Positions 32,663 through 41,333 are shown, counted from the stretch's first letter. The stretch: DNA of 43,970 bases from SVTX01 sp045612105 (GCA_045612105.1 JAZKYL010000088.1:1-43970), one strand, 5' to 3'. Notes: generated by a model not told the origin, from the sequence alone. Numbers and translations: made by a program.

Positions 32663-33409
32663 ATGACAAAAATAAAATTATGGCTCAAAAGGGAGAGGGA
32701 GGAGACCGAGGTCTTGCTCAGGTGCATTCCCGTGACGGTGGTGACCTTATTCGTGGTCAGCGTCATCTGCATGAATCTTCTTGCAAACAAGACTCTGCTT
32801 CAGCTTGACTGGATAGCCCTTGACGGAGGTATTTTGGTGTCGTGGCTCTCGTTTATGTGCATGGACATAATCACCAAGCACTTGGGGCCGAGGGCGTCAA
32901 ACCGCATTACGATTTTGGCGGCGGGGATCAACCTTCTTACCTGTTTTATCTTCTTTGTGGCGGCATCGATTCCGTCAAATGCGGGGGATTACAGCGTCTT
33001 TGACGGCATCTTCGGCGGCACCTGGTTTATTCTGCTTGGCTCTACGGTGGCATTCCTTTGCTCGGGTGTGATAAACAACCTTCTCAACTTCGCTATCGGC
33101 AGTATGTTCAAGAAGAATCCCGACGGCAAAATGGCTTACGCGATGCGCACCTACGTGTCAACCTTTATTGGTCAGTTTCTGGACAATTTTATCTTTTCTG
33201 TTATTGTGTTTGTGTGCTTTGCACCTATATTCTGGAACGGTTTTTGCTGGACACCTCTTCAGTGTGCCATGTGCGCTCTGACGGGTGCGGTTGCCGAGCT
33301 TATTATGGAGATCATTTTCTCTCCTTTCGGCTATCGTATAACTAAAAAATGGCGAGAAAAGGACGTTGGCAGAGAGTATCTCGATCTTATTGAGGGAGGT
33401 ACAGCGTGA
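32663..33409 (+). CDS. VUT/YhhQ-family transporter (queuosine precursor type)
   Basis: 248-residue membrane protein with about six hydrophobic helices. The segment MDIITKHLGPRASNR is the family-typical D-x4-x-G-x-x-A-x-R region, and the C-terminal helices FIGQFLDNFIFSVIVFVCF and GAVAELIMEIIFSPFGY match YhhQ-like transporters, which import queuosine precursors in studied bacteria. I found no preQ1 riboswitch in the short leader. RBS CAGGAG six bases upstream. Substrate assignment is by family only. Confidence 0.82.
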   Translation: MTKIKLWLKREREETEVLLRCIPVTVVTLFVVSVICMNLLANKTLLQLDWIALDGGILVSWLSFMCMDIITKHLGPRASNRITILAAGINLLTCFIFFVAASIPSNAGDYSVFDGIFGGTWFILLGSTVAFLCSGVINNLLNFAIGSMFKKNPDGKMAYAMRTYVSTFIGQFLDNFIFSVIVFVCFAPIFWNGFCWTPLQCAMCALTGAVAELIMEIIFSPFGYRITKKWREKDVGREYLDLIEGGTA

Positions 33410-33560
33410 AAGTTACTTCCTTCTTGTAGTGAAACGATCTTTTTCACGCGCGAATTTTGCTTAAGCAAAATTCATCGATTATTATTTGTGCCACTGCGGG
33501 ATTCCCTGAAGCGAATTAGTTGAGCATTGGGGGCTCGTAGCGGCGGAATGGAGATTAACA
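33410..33560 (+). other. Spacer with a 22-bp perfect palindrome
   Basis: Two hairpins: GTGAAA (33429-33434) / TTTCAC (33442-33447), and the perfect palindrome formed by GAATTTTGCTT and AAGCAAAATTC (33452-33473). Neither has a U tract. No gene here. Confidence 0.6.
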
Positions 33561-34214
33561 ATGAGGATTTTGATCACGGGAACATCGCAAGGAATAGGCA
33601 GAGCTATTGCCGAGCTTTTTCTTCTGCGCGGGCACGAGGTTTTTGGAATAGACAGGCAAAATTCCTCCGTTGAGCACGAAAATTACAGACATTTTGTGTG
33701 TGACGTGCGCGACAAGGATAATCTGCCTAATATGGACAAAATTGATATTTTAATAAACAATGCGGGGACGCAGAATGAGGACGATATTGATATAAATCTG
33801 AAGGCTCTTATCAGTGTAACCGAGAAATACGGAGTCAGAGAGGGAATTCGCTCGGTGCTGAATATCGGTTCGGCAAGCGCGCACACGGGCTCGGAATTTC
33901 CCGAATACTGCGCCAGCAAGGGCGGTGTCCTTGCTTACACCAAGAACGTGGCGATACGAATTGCAAAATTCGGCGCGACCTGCAACAGCCTTGACCCCGG
34001 CGGAGTTCTTACCCCTCTTAACGAGTGCGTGATGAACGATCCCGAGCTTTGGGCGGAAATAATGGACGAGACACCTCTAAAAAAGTGGGCGACCCCCGAG
34101 GAGATCGCCGAATGGGCGTATTTTCTGACGGTGACTAACACCTTCTGTACGGGACAGAACATCCTCGTGGACGGCGGCGAGTCGATCAATTACCATTTTG
34201 TGTGGAAGGAATAA
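33561..34214 (+). CDS. Short-chain dehydrogenase/reductase (SDR)
   Basis: 217 residues, short for a classical SDR (about 250). Cofactor motif TGTSQGIG at 7-14, NNAG at 66-69, catalytic S104 or S106 in NIGSASAHTG, and Y116-x3-K120 in EYCASK are all present. The C-terminus carries the usual ENxxxTGQNILVDGG-like pattern. NAD(P)H-linked oxidoreductase of unknown substrate. RBS GGAG upstream. Terminator follows two bases after the stop. Confidence 0.88.
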   Translation: MRILITGTSQGIGRAIAELFLLRGHEVFGIDRQNSSVEHENYRHFVCDVRDKDNLPNMDKIDILINNAGTQNEDDIDINLKALISVTEKYGVREGIRSVLNIGSASAHTGSEFPEYCASKGGVLAYTKNVAIRIAKFGATCNSLDPGGVLTPLNECVMNDPELWAEIMDETPLKKWATPEEIAEWAYFLTVTNTFCTGQNILVDGGESINYHFVWKE

Positions 34215-34216
34215 TA

Positions 34217-34247
34217 AAAGGGCGGAGAGATCCGCCCTTTTGTGTTT
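34217..34247 (+). terminator. Terminator after the SDR gene
   Basis: Perfect 10-bp stem AAAGGGCGGA (34217-34226) / TCCGCCCTTT (34231-34240), loop GAGA, tail TGTGTTT. Confidence 0.88.
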
Positions 34248-34318
34248 CAAATTTTGATTTGTAGGTTAGCCTTCTCCGGCGTGAGAAGGAGATTCGCACA
34301 CCGCTAATTTGCAAATTA
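34247..34318 (+). repeat. Minimal A/B-bracketed element (72 bp)
   Basis: End A TCAAATTTTGATTTGTAGG (34247-34265), one small hairpin CCTTCTC (34270-34276) / GAGAAGG (34283-34289), and end B palindrome TAATTTGCAAATTA (34305-34318). It is the smallest complete element in the window and has none of the R1-R5 core. Confidence 0.7.
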
Positions 34319-34349
34319 CAAACAAAACAGGACGTTGCCGTCCTGTTTT
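34315..34349 (-). terminator. Terminator of the AraC-GH2 operon
   Basis: Perfect 11-bp stem AAAACAGGACG (34324-34334) / CGTCCTGTTTT (34339-34349), loop TTGC; U-rich on both strands, so probably bidirectional. Confidence 0.85.
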
Positions 34350-34357
34350 TTGCGTTT

Positions 34358-36574
34358 TTAGAAGGTCACTCCATAGAGGAGGAGATTATAGCCTTCCGCT
34401 ATGACGCGGAGGGTTACTTTTTCTACCTTTCTGCCGCTGTCGGTGGGCAGGGAATAGAGATTTGCCACGAAATGCTCTCTGTCCATATCGTTGATGAACT
34501 TTATGGCTCTGGGTGCTTCACTCGCCACGGGATTGATGCGGGAGGGGCCGTACCAGGCGCAGGCGGTGGTGATCTCATAGCCGTTGCGAAGGCTTGTTAC
34601 GGTCTCGCTACCATCGGCATATTTTGTTACGATCTCGCCCATCTTTTCGCCGAAAACGCCGTCGATGGGGTAGGCTTTGGGCATACTCGTCATACCGATG
34701 AGGTGAATTTTGTCGGTTTCAGAGTCAATTTTGATCTCAAATTCGCTGCCGCAAGGAACTACAACCGGCTTTCTTGAGAGAAGGACGGGGAGCTGCCCCA
34801 GCGCGCGAATATCCTCGGGAAGAGTGGGTCCTGCTTTCATATGTCGCACATTGCGGCACTCGAAATGGAATCGCGGGATAGGCTCAGCCGACTTTTTCAT
34901 CATCTCGACAAAAAACTTTTGCTGATCTTCGGTTTTTACTGCCACCGAGAGATCGACGGTGGTGTAATTTTCTTTCTCCGCAAGGAATTTTTCCACTGTG
35001 AGGAAGTAGGGAACCGTTTGCTTGACATGAAGCTTGGCGAACTCCTCACGGAAGACTTCGTAGCCTACGTTGGGATTGCGGAAACGATCGACTAACCCTT
35101 CGCACTGAAGTCCGTCGTAGCAGGCAGGTGCGGCGCGGTTGATCTCGTACATCTCCGAGAAGCACCAGAAGGATGCACCCGTGACTACCTCGTCTTTCTC
35201 GTCATTTTGCCAGAGGCGAACCACCTCGGTGATGAATTGCTTCATATGGAAGGGGCTGTTGAACACGGGGTGACCGCCCCACTCGGTGAAAACAAGGGGC
35301 ATATCGGTCAATTCCTTGGCGCATTGTGTCATTCTCCAAGGGTCGGTGTGATAGGGGTGCATAGTGTAGAAGTCGAAGCCACATTCCTTGAAATACTGCT
35401 TGGTCATCTCGATGCTCATGCAGTTAGCTCCCGAAACCATGCGGTAAGGGTCCACTTCGCGGCAGACACGCGCCGATTCCTTGATGAATTCGGGGGTGAA
35501 GATGCATTCGTTAAAGGATAGCCAGAAGGCTACGCTGACGTGATTTCTGTCGCGGACCACGGTGCGGCGCAAGACCTCGAGGCTGGCGTCAACGATTGTT
35601 TCATCCTTCATATCCGACCACCAGAGTCCCGGCTCTTCGGAAACAAATAGTCCTATTTCATCGGCGATCTCAAGGGTCTTTTTTCTATGGGGATAGTGGA
35701 CGAGACGGCAGTAGTTACAGCCGAGATTTTTGATCATCAAAAGGTCTTGTCTTATTTCGTCGTCGGTCAGCATATGACCCTTTTCGCCCCAGATCTCATG
35801 TCGGCAAACACCGAGAAGGAAGAAGGGATTTCCGTTAAGATAAAAGCGTTTTTCGCGAGTTTCGAGACGCTTGAAGCCGACCTTGTGAGAGTAGATGTCG
35901 ACTACCTCACCGCCCCTTGTGATCTCGATTTCAAGAGTGTAAAGGGTGGGGCAATCGGGCGACCAGAGAATGGGATTTTCAAGAGTCCACGTGATATCGG
36001 TCTTGTCGCTTTCAAGTGCGACGGTATCAGAATATGCTATTCTGCCGCCCTTGTCGCGAAGGGTGACGTTGGCAGAGAGAGAGTCGGTGTAGCCGTCGAG
36101 CTTCAGCTCTGCGACGCAGTCTGCCGCGGTCATTTCCTCGTTGACGGTGTTGTGAAAAAAGACGGTTTCGACGCGGACGTCGTTTGTGTATTCAACGTAG
36201 ACGTCGCGGGTGATGCCGCTGTAATTTTCCCAGCCCTCGCCTGCGCCAAAGACAATCTCGGTGTCGCGGATAATGACCGAAAGGCGGTTGTTTTCAGCCT
36301 TCAGAATGTCGGTGATCTCGTAGCGGTACTCGCAATAGGGAAGCATCGTTCCGAGAAGTCTGCCGTTAAGCGTAACCTCTGCTGAATAGGTGATGCCCTC
36401 GAGAACGAGAAAGGCGCGCTTGCCGAATCCCTCGGCATATGCATCGAAATCGAGACGGCACTCGGCAAAGCCTACGGGGGGATCGGAGTAGGGAATCTGC
36501 TTTTTTATGAATCTTCCGTCGGCTATGCGGTAGTCCCACCAGCCGTTTAAGAGTTGAGTTGTTCTTGTTGACAT
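34358..36574 (-). CDS. GH2 glycoside hydrolase (beta-galactosidase/beta-glucuronidase type)
   Basis: 738 residues with the GH2 order: N-terminal sugar-binding jelly roll (LLNGWWDYR to NYSGITRDVYVEY), immunoglobulin-like domain, then TIM barrel from about 240. Acid/base E356 in WLSFNE and nucleophile E431 in VFTEWGG. Catalyses retaining hydrolysis of beta-linked galactose, glucuronate or mannose; the substrate is not fixed. Start 36574 is chosen because GGAG lies five bases upstream; the longer frame to 36781 runs into the AraC gene. No signal peptide. Lies 55 nt behind the AraC regulator in one operon. Confidence 0.85.
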   Translation of the reverse strand: MSTRTTQLLNGWWDYRIADGRFIKKQIPYSDPPVGFAECRLDFDAYAEGFGKRAFLVLEGITYSAEVTLNGRLLGTMLPYCEYRYEITDILKAENNRLSVIIRDTEIVFGAGEGWENYSGITRDVYVEYTNDVRVETVFFHNTVNEEMTAADCVAELKLDGYTDSLSANVTLRDKGGRIAYSDTVALESDKTDITWTLENPILWSPDCPTLYTLEIEITRGGEVVDIYSHKVGFKRLETREKRFYLNGNPFFLLGVCRHEIWGEKGHMLTDDEIRQDLLMIKNLGCNYCRLVHYPHRKKTLEIADEIGLFVSEEPGLWWSDMKDETIVDASLEVLRRTVVRDRNHVSVAFWLSFNECIFTPEFIKESARVCREVDPYRMVSGANCMSIEMTKQYFKECGFDFYTMHPYHTDPWRMTQCAKELTDMPLVFTEWGGHPVFNSPFHMKQFITEVVRLWQNDEKDEVVTGASFWCFSEMYEINRAAPACYDGLQCEGLVDRFRNPNVGYEVFREEFAKLHVKQTVPYFLTVEKFLAEKENYTTVDLSVAVKTEDQQKFFVEMMKKSAEPIPRFHFECRNVRHMKAGPTLPEDIRALGQLPVLLSRKPVVVPCGSEFEIKIDSETDKIHLIGMTSMPKAYPIDGVFGEKMGEIVTKYADGSETVTSLRNGYEITTACAWYGPSRINPVASEAPRAIKFINDMDREHFVANLYSLPTDSGRKVEKVTLRVIAEGYNLLLYGVTF

Positions 36575-36629
36575 AGTTGCTCCTTTATTTATATTTGGAG
36601 AATGCGTCGGGGCATATCTCCGCAAGTTT

Positions 36630-37454
36630 TCAAATGTTATTCTGTCGGTTTCCGTCGCGCCACTCCTTGGGGGTGACTCCCACGTAGCGCTTGAAGGTGC
36701 GAATAAAGTAACTGATATTGTTGAAGCCGCAATCGAGCGCCGTTTCGGTGACGCTCTTATTCTCAAGAAGCTTTTTGGCAAGAGAGATGCGACAGCGGTT
36801 GATATATTCGGTGGGAGTTTGTCCTGTACTTTTTTTGAAAAGCCTTATGATGTAAGAGCTACTGAAATGAGATATTTCACTTAGGGTGTCAAGGGTGATG
36901 CTCTCGCGGAGATTTTGGTGGATGTATTCGAATAGCGCCGCCTCGGCTTGATTTTGGGGCTTTTCATCATTTGTGTTCTGCTCAAAATCGCCGCTTTCCA
37001 CAAGAGTGGCGAAGATGTTGCAAAAATAAGATCTCAGCAGAATTTCGTATCCCACCTGTCGCGCGAAATAGCAATCCTTTACTTTCCGCAAAAGGCTTGT
37101 GATTTCCCGACCGACGGGCGTGTCTCCTCTAAAAAGGCTTGTAAAGCTAAATTTTTCAAATAAATTGCTCCCCTCTCCGCCAAAGAAGGAGGGGTGGACT
37201 ACGATGGCGGTGACGCTTTTGCCCACGCCCAAGGAAAGCGAGTGGAGCTCGCCGCCCTTTATCATTATCGAGTCGCCGAGGTTGAGAGAGATTTGTCTGC
37301 CTCCTACAAAGCAGATAGTTTCGTCCTGCTCGGCAAGTAAAAATTCATATTCATCGTGATAGTGGTATTTAACGTAGTTGGAGTCGTAAATCCTCAGCGG
37401 CAGTCCTCCGCTTCTGTGTACCACGGATTCTCTGTAAAGCGTATTTTCCTTCAT
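36630..37454 (-). CDS. AraC-family transcriptional regulator
   Basis: 274 residues. N-terminal cupin-like ligand domain (about 1-130, with YHYHDEYEFLL), C-terminal double helix-turn-helix (about 170-270) with ITLDTLSEISHFSSSYIIRLFK and the family signature SVTETALDCGFNNISYFIR followed by FKRYVGVTPKEWR. Probably senses a sugar and activates the GH2 gene behind it and perhaps the divergent GH28-like gene. Its promoter overlaps the divergent promoter at 37520-37537. Confidence 0.88.
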   Translation of the reverse strand: MKENTLYRESVVHRSGGLPLRIYDSNYVKYHYHDEYEFLLAEQDETICFVGGRQISLNLGDSIMIKGGELHSLSLGVGKSVTAIVVHPSFFGGEGSNLFEKFSFTSLFRGDTPVGREITSLLRKVKDCYFARQVGYEILLRSYFCNIFATLVESGDFEQNTNDEKPQNQAEAALFEYIHQNLRESITLDTLSEISHFSSSYIIRLFKKSTGQTPTEYINRCRISLAKKLLENKSVTETALDCGFNNISYFIRTFKRYVGVTPKEWRDGNRQNNI

Positions 37455-37519
37455 GATCCCCGTCTCTTCAATATTGTGTTATTTTTGTCTTCTTTTGTGA
37501 TAGAAATCAGCTTATTTGT

Positions 37520-37556
37520 ATGATATAATTGTATCATAATAAAATTCTTATGTCAA
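37520..37556. promoter_or_regulatory. Overlapping divergent promoters with shared palindrome (AraC gene and GH28-like gene)
   Basis: Minus strand: TTGACA (37556-37551), 17-nt spacer, TACAAT (37533-37528) for the AraC gene. Plus strand: extended -10 TGATATAAT (37521-37529) for the GH28-like gene with no good -35. The two -10 boxes overlap by two bases inside the inverted repeat ATGATA-TAATTG-TATCAT (37520-37537). Transcription from both at once would interfere; an activator could select between them. Confidence 0.6.
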
Positions 37557-37574
37557 CGAACAGGAGAAAAATTC

Positions 37575-38957
37575 ATGAAAATCATGGTGGATATCAGAGA
37601 TTTTGGCGCAGAGGAGTGCGAAATATTTCAGACCGAAAGGATACAGCGCGCCATCGACCACGTTTTCTCGCTTGGCGGCGGTGAGGTGCAGATACCTCGC
37701 GGTACATTTGTCACGGGCGGCATTCGTCTGCGCTCAAACGTGACGCTTCATCTGCTTGAAGGCGCAATTTTGAAGGGAAGTCAGAATCCGGAGGATTATT
37801 ATTCCTGCTACACCGAGGACAAGATCGAGCCCTTGGAGGAGGGAAGGATCACGGACGCGCCATACGTTCATTTGGGCGGCATCAAGGGCGAGACCGAGTA
37901 TAAGGAATACGACGAAAATTATCGATTCCGCCGTCTGCCGGGTAGCCGTTGGAACAATGCGCTTATCCGCGCCATCGATGCCGAAAACGTGGCGATTATC
38001 GGTGACAAGGACTCCTTGATCGACGGAGCCAACTGCTTCGACGAGATCGGCGAGGAATATTACCGCGGCCCACACGCCATCACGTTTTTTAATTGCAAAA
38101 ATATCAAATTTTCGGGTTACAGCATAATCAATAGCGCAAATTGGGCTCACAATATGCTTTTCTGCGAGAATATCTCGATGGAGCGTGTCAAGGTCAATGG
38201 TGGACACGACGGCTTTGACGCATTCTCCTCGAAAAATATCACCATAAAAAATTGCGAATTTTACACGGGAGACGATTGCGTTGCCGGCTTTGGCAATGTC
38301 AACGTGCTTGTGTCAGATTGCGTTTTGAATTCCTCCTGCAGCGCTATGCGATTCGGTGGAACAAATGCTCTCATCCGCAATTGTAAAATGTACGGCCCCG
38401 GTGAATATTTCTTCCGCGGCAGAATGACTCCCGAGGAGAAAAGAGAATGCGCTCCCTCGCCGAGGCCCGGCAGAAATATGCTTTCGGCATTTACCTATTA
38501 TGCCGATTTCTCGATGCCTATTGAGGAGGTGCCGGGGAATATAATTATCAAAAATTGCAGCTTTGAGAACGTAGACCGCTTCCTTCATTACAATTTCTCG
38601 GGTAACGAGACCTGGCAGAGATACTATCCCATGAGTGACATTACCTTTGAAGGGATCGATGCCAAGGGAGTAAAAATGGCTCTTAACGTCTTCGGCAGAG
38701 CCGATCTTCCTCTTGAATTGACTATGCGCCTGGTCAATATTGCCTTTGACGAGAGCTCTGATGCCACCGAGATTATCAAGGCGGCAAATTGCAAGAGGAT
38801 CGTGCTTGACGGAGTCAAGATCGAGAATTTCGGTGGCGATTGCCTTGTAAGAGAGCTGAACGAGAGCGAAATTGTTTTTTCCGACGTTGAGTGTGAGCTT
38901 GAAATGAGCGAATTCGTTAAAAAGACCGACGAGATATTCCGGATCAAAACAGTTTGA
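37575..38957 (+). CDS. GH28-like right-handed beta-helix glycosidase (polygalacturonase family)
   Basis: 460 residues. N-terminal DIRDFGAEECEIFQTERIQRAID and the PRGTFVTGGIRLRSNVTLHL strand ladder are typical of GH28/pectin-degrading beta-helices. Candidate catalytic aspartates are D215 in HDGFD and D233-D234 in TGDDC. The later canonical G-H-G and R-x-K motifs of polygalacturonases are not obvious, so it is a divergent member, perhaps acting on rhamnogalacturonan or other uronides. No signal peptide. RBS AGGAGA. Divergent from the AraC regulator that probably controls it; followed by a terminator. Confidence 0.75.
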   Translation: MKIMVDIRDFGAEECEIFQTERIQRAIDHVFSLGGGEVQIPRGTFVTGGIRLRSNVTLHLLEGAILKGSQNPEDYYSCYTEDKIEPLEEGRITDAPYVHLGGIKGETEYKEYDENYRFRRLPGSRWNNALIRAIDAENVAIIGDKDSLIDGANCFDEIGEEYYRGPHAITFFNCKNIKFSGYSIINSANWAHNMLFCENISMERVKVNGGHDGFDAFSSKNITIKNCEFYTGDDCVAGFGNVNVLVSDCVLNSSCSAMRFGGTNALIRNCKMYGPGEYFFRGRMTPEEKRECAPSPRPGRNMLSAFTYYADFSMPIEEVPGNIIIKNCSFENVDRFLHYNFSGNETWQRYYPMSDITFEGIDAKGVKMALNVFGRADLPLELTMRLVNIAFDESSDATEIIKAANCKRIVLDGVKIENFGGDCLVRELNESEIVFSDVECELEMSEFVKKTDEIFRIKTV

Positions 38958-38968
38958 ACTTATACGCT

Positions 38969-38997
38969 ACCCCCGACGGATGTCGGGGGTGCTTTTT
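38969..38997 (+). terminator. Terminator after the GH28-like gene
   Basis: Perfect 9-bp GC-rich stem ACCCCCGAC (38969-38977) / GTCGGGGGT (38982-38990), tail GCTTTTTA. It sits in the gap between convergent genes. Confidence 0.85.
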
Positions 38998-39013
38998 ATA
39001 TTTAAGGGGAGAA

Positions 39014-40114
39014 TCAGAAAAGCCTTCCTTCGCCTGCCATATATTTCTTTACGGTTTCGTATTTTTCGAGAATTGCAACTGAGAGCTTCGAGCCTTCGGG
39101 GAGACCGCAGATCTCGTCGAGAATTTCGGCGGGGGTCTTGATATCCTTTATCTCCTGCCAAGATTTGTCGCTTTCGTGCTCGTAGAGGAGAGCCGCGGCG
39201 GCGGTGAGAAGGAGGGGTTCGGTGTCCTCGCCGTGCTCATCGAGAAGGCAGAGGGGACCCATAATTCGCTCGGCAGCCTGGAGCTTTCTTTGGGGCTCGC
39301 GAGCGTTACGGGATACGGTATCGGCGATGGTTCTGTCGGTAAACTTTGCTTTGGAAAGAGCGGCGAACTCGGATTGATCTTGTTCTTCATAGCCGTAGAC
39401 CTTGCAGAGCACCTTGTTGGTCGCCGCGTAGTTGCGGTCCAGTAATTCGAGGATCTCGGGGTCGTTTGCCGCCGCGCCGTAGTCGTCGTAGCCCTTGGCA
39501 AAGCCGAGATACGCGATAACACAGCTTGCCGCGTTGTAGGTGTAGAGCTTTCTTGTGAGAAAGTTTTCAAAGCCCGAAATGGGGCGGACGGTGGAGATAT
39601 TGGGGTCGAAGCCAGCAAGGGGCGCGGCATCGCACTGAAGATAGGGGTAGTTTTCGCTGGCGATGTCAAGCTTGCCGCCGTTTTTGTCCTCAATGGTGGT
39701 GCAGAAAACAGTGGATTCGCTGACGGTGATGTTGGGAAGTCCGATGGCATCGGCAAGCTTCTTCGCAGGCTTGGAGGCGTTTTCGCCAACGATTATGTGA
39801 CGGATTTTGCCGTCGTTTATCAGCTTTTTAAGCTCCGCGCCGACGTCGGGGAGATTCATTCCGCCAACAGAGACGAGAATAATCTCGACGTCGGAGAGGT
39901 CTGCATTTTCCCACGTGGTGGCGGTGAAATTGTCGACGGTGAAATCCTCTCTGACACCGCCGAAAAAGCTTATTTTGAAAGACTTTTCCTCGTTGAGTGC
40001 ATTGACGAGAGTTTCGTCCTTGTCTATGAAATATATTTCTTTTTTGTCCTCTGCGAGAAGACGGCCGATGAAGCCTCGACCGGTCTTTCCCGCGCCTATC
40101 ATAGCAATTTTCAT
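39014..40114 (-). CDS. Mannitol-1-phosphate 5-dehydrogenase-like protein, paralogue 2
   Basis: 366 residues of the polyol-specific long-chain dehydrogenase family. NAD-binding MIGAGKTGRGFIGRLL at the N-terminus. In the catalytic helix K189 and N194 are kept in TRKLYTYNAASC, but position 197, which is His in the family pattern K-x4-N-x2-H, is Ser. Starts at ATG 40114, overlapping the upstream stop as ATGA (40111-40114), so it is translationally coupled to its paralogue; the in-frame TTG at 40126 is a less likely start. Last gene of a four-gene operon. Oxidises a polyol phosphate or related hexuronate-type substrate; unproven. Confidence 0.8.
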   Translation of the reverse strand: MKIAMIGAGKTGRGFIGRLLAEDKKEIYFIDKDETLVNALNEEKSFKISFFGGVREDFTVDNFTATTWENADLSDVEIILVSVGGMNLPDVGAELKKLINDGKIRHIIVGENASKPAKKLADAIGLPNITVSESTVFCTTIEDKNGGKLDIASENYPYLQCDAAPLAGFDPNISTVRPISGFENFLTRKLYTYNAASCVIAYLGFAKGYDDYGAAANDPEILELLDRNYAATNKVLCKVYGYEEQDQSEFAALSKAKFTDRTIADTVSRNAREPQRKLQAAERIMGPLCLLDEHGEDTEPLLLTAAAALLYEHESDKSWQEIKDIKTPAEILDEICGLPEGSKLSVAILEKYETVKKYMAGEGRLF

Positions 40115-41283
40115 TCCTTTATCCAACCTTTATTTTTAAGTAATTCGATCTTTTCCTTGATAAGCTTACCGAGAGTTCCGTCGGGATCAAGTTTACAAAC
40201 GTCGCGGATGACGGCGTCAACACCCTGATTTTCACGGATGTCACGGAGCTTATGAGCAAACTCGTCGGTCTCGTTGAAATAGTAGATCGCCGCGGCGATA
40301 GCGGTACAAAGATTTTCGGGCATGATGCCGTATTCAAGCACCAGGCGAGCCGAGCCGACAAGTCTGTCGTCGGGGCCGAGCTTTCTAATGGGGTCTCTCG
40401 CGTTTCTCTCGATAAAGTCGACGATGGTGTAGTCCTGAAGCTTTGCCTTGGAGGTGCGAGTAAATGCCATCTGCTCGTCGAAGGGGAAGTTGTGCTTCTT
40501 GGAGAGCGCGGTTGCGGTCTCCACGTAAACACCCTCAAGAATTTCAAGAATTCTCTCGTCGTGTGCCGCGTCGGCGATTTTTTCGTGACCGAGAAGCGCG
40601 CCCAGGAAGCTTGTTGTGCCGTTTGCGGCATTGTAGGTGTAGAATTTTCTCTCGAGAAAGCCTGTGAATTCGGGGATCAGCTTCAGTCCCTTGATTGGAG
40701 GCAGCTCACCCTTGAGGCGAGAGGCATCAACGGGCAGCTCCCAGAAGTTCTGCACGTTGACAACGAGAGGGTCTTTTTCAAGCATTTCCTTATCGCTTTC
40801 GATTGCCGAACGCATAATTACTGCCTCGGTCAGTCCCACGTTTTCGTCGAAATAAGCCTTTTCATCCTCTGTGAGGGTAGGGATGATCAGGTCACGGAGA
40901 ATATCTGCGGGCTTCTTCCAGTTCTCACAGGTGACCACGTTCAATTTGCCGCCAACCTTGGCTTTTGCCTTGATTCCAAGGGCGATGAGGGGAGCGATGT
41001 CACCGAGATTTTTGCCGCCCACAGCGGTGAAAACGGCATCGGATGCGGCGATCTGAAGGGCGATCGCCTCCTCGTCGGTGAATTTCAATGCTTTTGCACC
41101 CGTAACGGTGCAAGATTCCTCGGCATTTCCGAGGATGTTGACGAAATATTGCTTTCTTTCGTTGATGAGGTCGACAAGTCCGTCGAATTTCTCAACGAAG
41201 GTGAATTCTATGCCGCTGAGGTACAAGAGGTGTCCGATAAATCCGCGAGCGATCTTGCCCGCACCGAAAATTGTACAGTTCAT
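40111..41283 (-). CDS. Mannitol-1-phosphate 5-dehydrogenase-like protein, paralogue 1
   Basis: 390 residues, same family as the downstream paralogue. TIFGAGKIARGFIGHLL binds the nucleotide. K213 and N218 of the catalytic helix are kept in ERKFYTYNAANG, but residue 221 is Asn where the family pattern has His. The two proteins differ widely outside these motifs, so the duplication is old or the genes came together separately. RBS AAGGAG upstream of 41283. Preceded by the FGGY kinase with a 50-nt gap. Confidence 0.8.
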   Translation of the reverse strand: MNCTIFGAGKIARGFIGHLLYLSGIEFTFVEKFDGLVDLINERKQYFVNILGNAEESCTVTGAKALKFTDEEAIALQIAASDAVFTAVGGKNLGDIAPLIALGIKAKAKVGGKLNVVTCENWKKPADILRDLIIPTLTEDEKAYFDENVGLTEAVIMRSAIESDKEMLEKDPLVVNVQNFWELPVDASRLKGELPPIKGLKLIPEFTGFLERKFYTYNAANGTTSFLGALLGHEKIADAAHDERILEILEGVYVETATALSKKHNFPFDEQMAFTRTSKAKLQDYTIVDFIERNARDPIRKLGPDDRLVGSARLVLEYGIMPENLCTAIAAAIYYFNETDEFAHKLRDIRENQGVDAVIRDVCKLDPDGTLGKLIKEKIELLKNKGWIKE

Positions 41284-41333
41284 TGTTTTTCTCCTTATTT
41301 TGCCGTTGGTTTTATGTTTTGTGTTGCGTTAAA

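Noticed and set aside
36575..36781. N-terminal extension of the GH2 protein
   Set aside because: It would overlap the AraC coding region, is Ser/Arg-rich and lacks an RBS, whereas 36574 has GGAG at good spacing.
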